NCBI GenBank assembly: GCA_951217055.1
Contig: OX578282.1
Coordinates: 43,824,329-43,888,328, forward strand
Direction: 5' to 3'
DNA length: 64,000 nt
DNA from: Gerris lacustris
Lineage: Eukaryota > Arthropoda > Insecta > Hemiptera > Gerridae
Notes under the pieces: model-generated
Databases searched by the model: none
What the model was told of the DNA's origin: nothing
Seen by the model: the letters and a program-made list of their open reading frames with translations, nothing else
Part shown: positions 14,101-27,000 of the stretch, piece by piece
Layout of the letters: every line of letters begins with the position of its first letter
How positions within the stretch are numbered: position 1 is the first letter of the stretch
Program-made: the position numbers and the translations under genes

Positions 14101-17100
14101 CTGAACACCCCATCTGCTCCTAACACCTTCACCGAGATTTAACTCCCATCGCATTGTCTTGTTCTTTCCGTTGACCCCCTCATTCAATCCTTGCTCACAA
14201 TTCCTGAACATAATGTTCAGTTTTAATAATGATTACAGTTTCTCTTTGTAAGGTTTGTTCAAACTTAATTCAAGGTTTGTTACTTTAATTTACCTAACAA
14301 TAATGTTATTTGTTGCAGAAGCTTTTACTTATTCAGGCTGGCTTGGTTGCATCATAAGTTCTTCATGAAAATTTCTAATGAGTTCACCTCCGTTCAACAA
14401 TTATCTGAAGGTAGAATATTTTTCTTTATAAACTCTTTCTTGAAACTTCTCTTTGTTTGCTGCTTATTTTAAATGTTATCAATTGATTAAAATTTGAAAA
14501 ATAAAAATATTGTAAAAGTATAAGGATAAAAAACTGATTCAAATATTGTTGTATGAAGGTAAATGATTTTTACCTCTCCTGAAAAGTTCTAAAAACCAGT
14601 ACATGTAAAGGAGTAACATAAACTGTCTCTCCTCGTAAACTTTTTATGTGGAGAGAAAGTTTATGTTCCTTTAAGATTATCTCTATTAATGCTCCCATCT
14701 AAGGATATACCAAGGGAGTGAGCATATATTAAATAGGCATTCACATATGCTTAAATAATAATTATTATTATATATTAAGTGGCTTTTAACCAATCAATGA
14801 GATTGAAACTTTTAGAATTTAATTGAAAAATTGAAAAAAATTAATAATTTAAAAAATATTTTTAATCTGATATTGTAATACTTGCAGAGTTAGGCGGATT
14901 GAAGCATGAAGCTGATGAGAGCTTATCTTCTACTGTGCTTTATGTAGAATCACCAGAGAAGAAGAAACACCAGGAACCTGGCATGCTGAGACGGGCTGCC
15001 ACTTTCCTAAGTCCTGATAAAGTTATTTTCAGGGGAAAGACTGCTTCTCATTGTGGGTAAGCATACTTTTGATCCACAGTATCAATGGAATAGAATGAAC
15101 ATACAGTAGAACTTCCTTTAACTTCTAATCAATGGACTGGAGCCATGACAGATAATTAAAAAGAGGGTTAAGCGAGAAAGAAGAACATTTTTGGGCAAAA
15201 TGTGAAACCTATATTATATTTTTGATTTGGGGCACAATAACTTTGTCAAACCAAGAGTTAAATTTTGACTGATAGAAGTGGTTATAGAAAGTGAGTTGTA
15301 TTCAGCACAGTTATGGCTGACGGTTATGCGTTAAAGGCAGTTAATCAAGAGACAGCACTTTTTACAAAAGTCACACTTGCCATACAAAAGTCTTAAAGGT
15401 TTGTGTGTTTGTCTCCCCGAGACATTGAGACTCCTGGGGCAGTTTTATATTTAATATTTCTTTATCTCAATAGTTGATTAGACTAAGGGATGTGATCACA
15501 ATTATATACACGAGTGTGATATTCCTTTGTCCCAAGGCACATTGGAATAAATATCCCTTCGTCTTAAAAGTAATTTAGACTAAGGAATATATGCTACTCT
15601 GTATAATTTCCTTTGTCTAAATTAACTAAAGGGATATAGGGGGGGGGGGGGGGGTGCTAAAGTAAAAATGTACCTAGGAGACTGATGATTGGGGGATGGA
15701 TAATTGAGGTCCTATGTACTCAACTTGGCCTATTATCACTTGAACTTTTATTCTTTATTTAATTATTTTGCTTAATTGTAGAAGTGTGCTTCTTTTACTG
15801 CTATGAGAATTTACAAGTTTGTCACTCCACCTTTATTATGAGGGGAGAGGAAACAGTCTAAATTCTTGTGACTCCAAAAGTTAAAAAATGTCCAATAGTA
15901 AAGACATTATTCACAATTTATAATGTTTGGAAGTTTGAATGAAAATTTCAACCACTTCCAAAAAGGAAGACCTTCAGAAAAAAGATTACAAAATTAGTTC
16001 CAAAGCTTAAATTTCGTAAAATTGGGGGAAAATAACATTCTAGACAATCTCTCGTTATTATATAGGAGAAACATCTTTGTTGCAAATTTGTTAAAATTGG
16101 CATAGTAATTAATAAAAATTGTATCTGGATCTAACTGGAAGTTTGTGGGAAAAAAAAAAGAAAATATACTGTTACAGGATTTGTTGTCATTACTCTGTGG
16201 AGAGTTTCCTTTTTATGCCTTGTAGTATCACTATTCACTGTCTTCTCCTAAGGTATGAGGTTTATATTTTATTTATTTATTTTTTTGTTTTAGGAGGAGT
16301 GTTAGTTGTCGAGAAAAGAGGAATTCAATGTCTGATAAGGATTTTGAAGCTAATGCTTTCAAAACTGCTTCAGCTTCCTTACCAGGTAACCCAAAGTAAA
16401 ACTATGATCAATAAAGTTAATTTGAATGTTGTCAACATCTTTCATTAATCATGTATATTTCACAGGGTTATGATTAAATCAGCTATTTTAAATTGGTTAA
16501 ATTAATAGGGGTTTGATCAAAACTCGGTAGATGATTATGATTGCATGTTTTGTTGATATTCCATATTCCTGAATCTTTCTAGTGCAGTGTTTACCAAACT
16601 TTTTCTGCCCGTGGCACACTATTAAAAAATAGCCAATAGCCACGGTACACCTATAAATTTATGCAGGGTCGCCGAGAGCCATCCTGGGCCCTATGTCTAC
16701 CTACTTACCGGGGGCCTCCCTCCAGAAAATGTTTGAAAATTACATGTCTAAAATAATTTTTTACGCTATTTTTGCTTTTAGCCATCACAAATAGTTACCA
16801 TGATTTTTATGGAATAACTTTTTAAAAGGTTAAAAAATACTGTGATAATATGGCACTTATTATTTAATTAGTTGCTGTTTATTTGGTTTCTTTTTATTGG
16901 AACTATGGCTTCATTCGATAGCCGTTCTCTGCAGATAACACACTGAGGTATAGGTATATCTTCGTTTGATATTGAAATAAATCCAAATACAAATTTGAAT
17001 TGGAATTGAAATTGGAAATTGAAATTTCCAAAAGACAAATACGTTTCATAATACCGCTCAGTCAACTTTGAATCTCTGTTTGAACTACTACTGTGCACTG

Positions 17101-20100
17101 TACTTCAGGCATTATTTTGTTCTGAATAGTTTGGATTTTATTATTTTTTATTCTGGATCCCACAGCACACCTGGCCAGCCTCGCGGTGCACAGTTCAGGA
17201 AACCGTGATCTAATGGTTTAATTAAATCTCTAAATAGTTTAGCAAGATGATACAATTATTTTCATAAATAGGTATTTTTGTGAAATATAGCAGTTGATGG
17301 CTTCAAAATCGGTTTATTTGTCAAAAAATACAGTCCATAAAATACAGTGAAATTGATGGCTCCTGAAAAATTGATTTTTTTTTTTTTTAAGAGAAAAAAT
17401 GAGTGGTCCTGAAACACCACCAGTGATCCTATTCACCCTTTGCAGAACTGCTTTATACTTACAAGATCTAGATCTTTTTTAAAAATTTCCACTTGTTCCA
17501 TATTGTTAAAGTATTGAATCCCGGGTTTTCATAACTGTTGACACAACTTGAAGCGATTTCATATTTACAGAATTCTTCTTTGTTTTTCATTCCTATATCT
17601 GTCTTTAAATAGATTATTTTTTTCTAAAAGTGATAATTTTTTTTTTTGACATTTCTATGGTGAATAAATTTCATAATTAAAGAGCTTTATAAACGTCTGA
17701 AAAGAATTTTTAACTGAGCCTTAGAGATTTCTCTATACTGTGCAAGATAAGCAAAAATATTAATTAATGGAGGTAGAATTATAAAACTTATTAGAATACA
17801 AGATCAAGAAACTCCTGAAAAATGGTTCTAATAAATTAAAGGAATGCAAAAACACCACCAATATTTCACTGAAAGTTTGTCGGTCAGATCTTTGTACTTA
17901 TTTCTATGAACTTTTTTGTTGTAGAGAATTTTTTTTTTCGTTCTTTAGAAAAACTTTTATATGGAAAATGTGTGGGAATATAAAAAATATTCGTTTTGCA
18001 GAGATTTTCGTTGTACAGAGGTTTGTTATAAGGAAGTCACACCATAATAGTCTATAATTTGTGATTTTTTAAAATTTTATTTATTTAAACACAATCTGTG
18101 GCATCTCGAGTTCTACAGAACTTTACTTTTTTTACAGGCACATTATTTTATTTTACATTGAACTTATGATTTTTCACCAGATTATTTCTTGTATTCCTGA
18201 ACTCTATAAAATGACAACTTTATTCTGATTTTCACTTAAAGTAGATTCACTGAATTAAAAATATATATATATTTTAAAAATATATATATTAAAAATATTT
18301 ATATTTTACTCGCACTGAATTAAAAATATAGTAGTTCATACTTGGACAGAATTACAAGGAAGCCATCTGAGGTCACAATTAGCCCATTTTTGGTCTCATA
18401 TAAGTTTCAATCTTTAGCACTTATTGCTTTTTATTCCTCATGTCTATACCTTTTTACTTTTCCTCATATCTATACCTTTAAAAGTACTCATCTGATTGTT
18501 AAGAAATTAGGATGGTTTTTTAATGTAGTCCACATCCTAATTTTCCTATAATAATTTTAACATTCTGTTAAGAAATTTTAATGTTTTTTTAATGTAGTCC
18601 ACATTCCACATCCTATTATTTTCCTATAATAATTTTAACCTTCTCCCCTCATTAAATTTACTAATTTGATTATTCGATATGTTTATTCATGTAAAAAATC
18701 AAAACAATTTTGACCAATAGAAAAAAGAAGGGGAAATATGAAATAAATTTAACAATAATGGGTTGTAAAAGCATACGATAATTAAAGAACATGAGGAAAC
18801 TGTAAAAGCATTAGATAATTAAATAACTCAAAGAAACTATGTATCGTACTAATTGGGAGACTAATTTTTAACTCATCAAGCTGAACAGATATGTGATTTG
18901 ATCACACCACTAGATTGTTTCAAGGATATGATAATCACAATTAATAACACATTTTTTGATCACATCCCTTGATTTCTAATCAAATAACTAATTTAATCAC
19001 AAACGTGCGACATACATATGATCAGAACCTGACTAAGAAGAAACTGTATTACTTAATTACTTAAGTTATAATTTGTTTACGGCATTCATTTGTTTTTGCT
19101 TTAGTTTTGGACGGTATGAGTAGCGGAGGTAGGAGGAGAGGAGTGCTAATGGGGACCAAGGTGATATCGAACAATCCTAGCCTACACGATCTAACTGCGT
19201 CTACTCTACAGCCAGCTGCTTCTTTAGGCAACTTACATGCAACCAGGGCTAAGGATCTACCTGGAACTGTCGCTAATCATACCAAGACTCTCAGCACACT
19301 TAGGGATCCTCTTACGTCCAAACCTCATGTGTCTTTAAATGCCAGGTACAGTGAAGTGTAAAAGCATTTTAGCATTAATACTGAAGTTCTGCGGTTAATT
19401 GCTGGTGTCAAGGAGTGTCATGATTATTCCAAAATGTACACTGATAAACTTTTGTGTAGTTTTGGAATTGGATCATTGAAGGATTAACTGACAATCCAGA
19501 GAGATATTTAGTTTTTGAGCAGAAAGCTGAATCAATTTATTTCAATGTTTTACTAACTTAGTATAAATTTGGTTGATCAAATTCCTCTTTACTTATAACC
19601 AAACAGGTCCAAGACCAGGATTTATAATGGGAGTTGGAGTTCAAATACAAACACAAAAACTTATGGTTGGAAACAAAGTGTTTTTGATTTAAGTTGGTAT
19701 ACCATGATGATTGTTGATTGCCAAATTTATAAATTAAGTATTTCCAGGGTGCCTTTATGTACCCTAGATACGATGGACAGTAGGGCCCCAAAATAAGATT
19801 TTTATAAACTAAGAGCTCAGTGAATGGATGGAATTTGGGAGTCACTGCCCTAGAACAAGGGTTTTAGTAATAAATATGTGTAAAAACAATTTTTAACTTC
19901 TAACTCAAGCAAACTTTTACTCTATGCTGTACAATTAAATTTTCGAGAGGATATCTTTGTAATAATTACTGGTTTCTTCTAGTTTATCAAATGTTTGTTT
20001 ATTTTTGATTGTTTAGGAGTACAAATCATATTGTAGCTGTGAGTAGAGATGCAGTTATGAGTAAAGAGATCCAAGTTGCTAAGGAAAGACATAGCGCAGT

Positions 20101-20987
20101 CCTGCAGTCGAGTTCTAACTCTTCTAAACCTACTGCAAGTCTACCTCGTCAACTCTCTCTAGACACTAGTCCTCCTATTGCTCAGGCATATGTTCTAAGT
20201 GAGTTTCTGTTTCTTATTCTGAATCATAAATTTACTCTTTTAAATAGACACAGAGTTGCCAGCAGCAGGTAAATATGAACAAAGAAAAGACAATCCGAAT
20301 TAATTTGGACCAGGGCCTGTTCTGATTTATGAATTCTTTGTGTTATGGGGGTATATGCTTTTATTGTCCATTATAGCCTTTATAAAATTGTTCCTGGTAT
20401 AGTTTACAGGTATATTCCTACGTTTGGGCACTAGGAATACCCGGTATTTCTATTAAAAAAAGATATTAATAATAATTATGAATAAGTTAGAATAAAAGAC
20501 AAATCTCTTACCTAAAAATATAGGGGGGGCAGGTATAAAGATTGTATATTGCTGGAAATGTACCCTATTGCTTCAAATATAAGACGCACTTTTTCCATTT
20601 TTTACCCTGCAAAAATCGGGATGCGTGTTATATTTGAGGTGAATCGATGAATTCCAGGAACAGCCTTTTTTCTACAAACTTTATTTTGCAAGAGTACTGC
20701 TGAGATTTTTTTTTTACTTTTAATCTTTTCTTAATTATCTGAATTTTGGCGGAATATCAATGTCAGGCTCCCCTATTTCATTAATTTTAAGGAATTTTAA
20801 CGTGTTCAATTTCTGATGAGATTTTGGGAGGAAGGGGTTCCGCTGTACCTATTTATTTCTTGTTAGCTTCAAAATCTAAACTTGCTATTTCTCTGCCAGC
20901 ATAATTTTCGTCTATCTTACATCTAAATAAAGATTCAAATGCGCTTCAAATCTACATAAAGATTCAATATTCCAAAACAATATCCAT

Positions 20988-21031
<44 letters not shown>

Positions 21032-24000
21032 TAGCGTGAGCAAAAAAAATCTGTTCTACAGACTCCCTAAGAGAAGAGAAGCCTCTCCATAGGTTGTGTG
21101 GGGTTGGCTCTCCGACCCACTAAAAAAAAGACCACCCTATTCCTAGGCAGAGTCCAGCAAGGTACCGTTCTCACATTACTTCCTGCCGGTGCCTTCTATT
21201 GTGGCCCTTGTGGCAACATCCCTTTTTCTTTTCTCTTCTTCAGGTTTTCCTAACCTGCTCTAGTCGCTCCTCAGCTGCCCTCTTCTGTCGCAGTACATTC
21301 TCTGTGAAGGAGGCTACTGCTGTCTAACTTTCCTTGTTATCCAGCATCTTTTTCGCAAGGGTGTCTGGGGATATATCTCCTACCATCTTTGTCAGGCAAT
21401 GCCTCTCCTCGTTCCAGCTAGAAGAAGGTAAAGAAGGTATGGTAAGAATCATCCTTCTCCCCCCCACAGTGCATGCAGCTTGGGCTAGCTGCTCTTCCTA
21501 TTTTGTAGAGGTACGCGCAGAACAGCCCGTGTCCTGACAAAAACTGTGTCAGATAGAAATTTACCTCGCCATGGCTTCTGTCCATCCACTCTGTCAGGTT
21601 GTGAACAATCCTGGCAGTCCACCTTCCTGTTGTTTCACCTCTCCATCTAGTCTGCCACTGCATCATCGTTGTTGTTCTTATCTCTAGCCTGGCTACTTTC
21701 TTGTCCTCGCCTTTCTTCTCAGCAAGTTTCTTTCTTTCTTGTGCCAGGAGATCAATAGGGATGATCCCTGCTATCACCAGGATGGCTGCTTCTGATACTG
21801 TGCGATAAGCACATGCTACTCTCAGGGCCCCGATCCTTTGTACTGATGCCAGCTTCTTTCTATATTTCTCATGTTTGAGGCTGTCTGACCAGACTTCAGC
21901 TCCGTAAAGCATGATGGAGTGAGTGACTGACATGAGAAGTCGCCGTCTTGATTGTCTTGGTCCCCCGATGTTAGCCATTAGTCTGCCAAGCCTAGTTGCC
22001 ATTGCTGTCCTTGTCTGCTGTGCTTTTAATATGGTCCCAGAAGGTCAGTTTCTTATCAATGAGCATCTCGAGGTATTTCACTGTCTTTTTTACCGCGATG
22101 GGGATACCCCCAACCATCATTTCTGGTGCTACTGGTATCCTCCTTTTTGTCAGGACTGCAATTTCAGTCTTGCTTGCTGCGAGGCTCAGACCATGGTCTT
22201 TTAGCCAAGCACCGGCTCTCCTCATGGCTTGGTTGAGTTTTAGCTGCACTTGCTCCTCGTCTCTTGCCAGGATAACTATAATTACGTCATCTGCATATCC
22301 AACTAGTTGGGTTCCTTCGGGCATCTCCAGCTTTAGTATACCATCGTAGGACGCATTCCATAGATCCGGCCCCAGTATAGACCCTTGTGCGGCGCCCCCT
22401 GTAACCTCCTTTGTCCTTGTTCCATTACTTGTCTCATACAGCAGAACCCTGTCGCTCAGGTAGTTCCTAACCATCTTGCTGAGGTAAGAGGGCACTTTGA
22501 ATGTCTTCTCAAGAGCGTCTAGCATTACACTCCACTTCGCCGAGTTAAAAGCGTTCCTAATGTCAAGAGTAATTAGGGCACAGATTGGTCTTGAGAAATG
22601 GTTACCTCTTTCGATCGCCCTGGCACACTCTACTACTAGTTTTATGGCATCCACAGTTGATCTTCCTTGTCGAAAGCCATACTGCCTCTCAGAGAGATCT
22701 CCTGCCTCGTGGATGGCAGAGAGCAGGCGCGGCCTGATAAGTTTTTCGAGGAGTTTTCCCGTTGTGTCTAACATGCAGAGTGGTCGGTACGCAGAAGGGG
22801 TGCCCTCTCCTCCCTTTCCTTTGCTGATAAGGACCAGGTTTGCTCTCTTCCAGTCACTATAGAAGATGCCCGCTTTCAGGCAGGTGTTGAACATGTTCAG
22901 CAGTAAGTCAGGGGCAGTCTTTGCCACTGCTTTTAGGACCTCTGATGGGATTCCGTCCGGACCAGGACATTTCTTACTTTTCATCGATTTAACGGCAGTG
23001 TATAGTTCTTCTTTGCTGAACAAAGTTACTTCTGAGGGGAGGGGGTCTTCGCCTATGCTTTCCCTTTCTTCCTGCTGTGATGGGAATAGTGCATCTACTA
23101 TGCTCTTCATTGTATCAGCATCAAGCAAAGTGTTTGATGTCAGCTTGCCGAGTTTTCCTGCTACTATTTTATATCCCAGGCCCCATGGGTCTGCATCCAC
23201 CGAATTTCTAAGGTCTTCCCAGCAGAGGGTTTGGCTTCTTCGAATTGCTTTCCTTAACTTCTTCTTGATTTCTTTATGTTTCCCGAGTGCTTCGTCAAGA
23301 TGTCTGCCCCTTTTTTTGGCCCGCTGTGCCGTGCGCCTTGCTCTAAGGCAGTTTCTACGTAGCTGTGCAATCTCCTCTGTCCACCAGTACGCAGGTCTCT
23401 TGTGATGTTTTGGAGCTCTCTGGCAGGGGTATGCCTTGCTGCAGGCAAATTGGATGAGTTCCATCGTGGCCTTAGTTACTGACTCTGCAGACTTTTCAAT
23501 CAGGGTTGAGTTTTCGATCTGTGCTTTCCCTTCCAATAAAGTTTGGGCAAACTTCTCGGCATTTATTTTTTCTACTTTCCATCTGTGCGGTTTGGCTCTT
23601 TCTTTTCCTCGCTCTCTGCCGTTTGTCACTTTGAAAGAGATATACTGGTGGTCGCTTACGACAACATCCTCGAGGACCTTCCAATCTTCCACCAGGGTGT
23701 AAGTTTCTTCCGTAGTGAGGGTAATGTCGATGGTTGTCTCCCTGCACCCAGGGCGGCGGTAAGTTGTTTTCTCTCCGTCATTAAGTATCAGCATCCCAAG
23801 CCTGGCCGCCATCTCTACTACTCTTCTTCCTCTAGAGTCAGAGTAATCCATCCCCCACTCCACTGCTTTAGCATTGAAGTCTCCTGCAACGATTAAGTTT
23901 CCACCTGTGTCCCGGAGAGTGTCCTCTAGGTCGTTCATCTTCTTGCGGAAGTTTTCAATCGGCTCGTTTGGTGTGAAATAGCAGCTGGCCAAGAACACTC

Positions 24001-27000
24001 CACCCTTTACGATCCACACAAAGCCATCTCCAGCTCCTTTGCCATTGATGCTCACACCAGGTGCCAGATAGCTGCTGTCCCTAGGTTGTCTGTGTACCAT
24101 CCAGGTTTATCCTTATTGGTATACGGCTCACTTATCAATACTACACTCGAGTTGTGCCTTTGCATCATTTGTGGGAGGAGGTCATGAGCCGGCCTACTCG
24201 GGTTCATATTTGCCATATATATCCATGGTAGACTGCATAATTTTGATGTCTAAACAAGTTGGTAAAAAAAAAGAAAACCAAAGATTTTCCCTGCGTCTTA
24301 TATTTGATGCATTAATGTTTCTTTCAAATTTTTGGTTCCAAAATCAAGATGCATCATGCATCTTATATTCCATCCGAAATTGCACCTTAAACTCAATCAT
24401 TAAATCATTATAAACTATAAACATGCTTTAAATTTATAAACTATAAAAACCACGAGGCTATGCTGCATGAGGTATGAAAACTCACTAAAGCCCAAAGTAG
24501 CGAAAACAGTAAACATTACTTTTATTCTAAATTCAACTTAACTAATAGAACTTCATTCTAACAAAGTAACTAGTTAACAAAGTAACAAGAAATCATAATA
24601 ACAAGTTAACTTATAAACAATTTAATAAGCTAACAATAAAATAAAGTAATATTTAAACAAATAACTTATATTAAAGATTTAAAAATGATTCAAAAGAATT
24701 TTTAGTATGAATGTATGTAATAAAACATATATAGTAAAGAAAATGTTTGTATTTTATTTTTTATACAAAAATTTTGTTAACAGTACAAAGAACATAGAAC
24801 AGACGTCAGTATGTTATAAAGTTTTACTGTTATATTTTTTCCTATATCTTACGAAATAGTTATTTTATCGAATTAAGTTCCTTTGAATTGTATTAATTAT
24901 TATTTAATTATAATTTTTTTTATAACTATATTTTGTTCTTTTTCAGATTCAAGTATAAAGTCGGTGGATGATAGGTATGAATTAGATATAACGGAATCAA
25001 TCAGTGAGTCATTAGCTGAGAAAATGGACAAAATACCTTTCACCAATAAACGACTTCTGACTACTGTCAGGTAAATATAGAAGAATCTGATTTAATTTTA
25101 AAATATTGATTAATTTTTTGGGACTTTAAATTGTTACTCCCCTATTTTTTTTTTTTTTTTTTTTTGTAGAATATAAATTGCTTTGACTAAATAACTATTG
25201 GGACAAAGGGATGTTTAGTCCAGTGTACTTTGGGACAAAGGAATATCACACTTCAATTTTTAAAAGTGAAGTAACAGTCTAAAGAAAAACATTCCTTACA
25301 CCTTCTTTAGATTGTTAGTTCCCTTTATTTTAAAAAAGGGGAATAACAATCAAAAGAAATTCCAATTTTTTTAACCACAACTCGAAAAATTATAAAATAA
25401 GAACCGTAGTCTGTCTGTATTAGAAATATTTGTTATTGTTATTTATTAGTAAACTGATCTAAAGTGTCCTATACATTTTATTAACTCTTGGAAAATTCCA
25501 AATTATCCCAGTCCGCATAAGTATCGATTCACTCAAGATGAATTGATTTTGACAACTATGTACTTTTTTTGGCTCAATTTCATTTATTTTATTAAATTAT
25601 ATTTTTTTTAGCTTAAAGAGAAGTACAAGTGGTAGCCTAGGACTGCAGGTAACTGAAGGTAAAGATGGAGGAGTCTATATCCTATCTGTTCTCAGTGGAG
25701 GACCTGCTTTTACATCTGGCAAAGTATTTACAGGTAATTTTCACTCTCATGTTAAGCTTTGAAAAAGATCAGTAGAGAATTAAAAAGATCTTAAACTAAA
25801 GTGAGTTTATTAATAGAGGGTTACAGCTCCTTTGAACCAAACAGTGAAAGAGGATCTTGACTATGTAATATAATTTTTGAGTGTAAGGATTGACTATACT
25901 ATTATATATTAGTATTCGCTGATGGGAGTCTACATAGGTTGAGCTCAAAATAAATGGACAGTATAAACACATAAATTCACTTTATCAAATATAATAAAAT
26001 TATACAATTACGATACATGGAAAATTAAAGGCTTTTGCCTTAGGGTTTGACAAGTTAAAGTTAGAAGATAAGGTGATGACTCATGAGTTTTTGGGTTTCT
26101 TCTTTTGGTAGAGAAGCCCATTTAGCTTTCTGATTTTTCTTAAAATCTAGACGCAAAACCGGACAGGTGTTTCAAATCCGGACAGTCCGGACGAAATCCG
26201 GACGTATGGTAACCCTATGGAAATATATACTTAGATTTAAAAATCACTGGACGACTAGATTTGTGAGTGAAGAATGTCTAATGTGGTATCCAATATTTCT
26301 GTAATGTGTCAATTGTTGGACAAACTAGTCAAACAAAAAGCCTTTGATCCTCTTATTAGGATACCCATCGTACAAGTTGCTGACAGGATTATTTTTTTAG
26401 AGGCGAGTTTCTTTTTTCTAAATGGGTAATATATATTGTGTTTTTTTTTTTAGGTGATCAGATCCAAGCAGTTAATGGGCAGAGTGTGCTGAGTCTGCCT
26501 TATGGTGAAGCATTAAAAACTGTCCAGTCTGCTGGAGATATGGTGGATCTAGTTCTATCACAGGTAGACAGAGGACAGCAGGTGTCTAAAGGAAATAACA
26601 AGTATATTCCCCACCACTCTCAGGGTAAGAAAATTTAGTGTAAGGCTAGCTTGATAATGTTCAATGTAAGAATTCTGTGTTTAGTGTAGATACATTGAGG
26701 ATGAGAAGCTATTCGATGTTACTATTTATTGAAGAAGTAAGACATTGAAGTGATTAGTGAGGCTTTCAGATATTAAAATGAGTTAATTCTTCAAGATACT
26801 TAAAGCATATTCTTTGTCTTTGGTAGAATACCTAGATTGTTATGAAGGCTTAGCTGCAGAAATCTAACATCACATGAGTTTTTAGTTTCTTAAAATCCTC
26901 ATTGTTGCACCCTAGGGGTGCATTATATGGCTCCAACCCTTTGTTAAAAATCATATAATTTAGATAGGTCTACATCTTTAAGGTCAATATTGTCTAAATC

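Larger units (their letters stand above)
20991..24218 (-). mobile_element. 5'-truncated R1-type LINE with poly(A) tail and 11-bp TSD
   Basis: On the minus strand it reads endonuclease, reverse transcriptase, C-terminal zinc knuckle, 3' UTR and a poly(A) run (T run at about 20991-21028). 'atatccatggt' occurs at 20980-20990 and again at 24219-24229, a target duplication defining both ends. ORF1 and the start of the endonuclease (before MNPSRPAHDLL) are missing, the usual outcome of incomplete reverse transcription. It sits antisense in the 4.7-kb intron between exons 12 and 13. Confidence 0.85.
20568..24375. mobile_element. Foldback/TIR DNA transposon, interrupted by a LINE
   Basis: The left end carries 'ttcaaatataagacgca', with its inverted partner 'atgcgtgttatatttgagg' 50 bases inside. 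The right end carries the mirror 'tgcgtcttatatttgatgca' and a second inverted partner, 'gatgcatcatgcatcttata'. So both ends fold on themselves and on each other. TA flanks the left motif (20566-20567) and the inner right motif (24313-24314). Without the nested LINE the element is about 0.5 kb and noncoding. Superfamily not determined; the outer right limit is uncertain. Confidence 0.5.

Noticed and set aside
22497..23405. Two plus-strand open stretches of 121 and 179 codons
   Set aside because: They are antisense to the LINE reverse transcriptase and disappear once that element is recognised.
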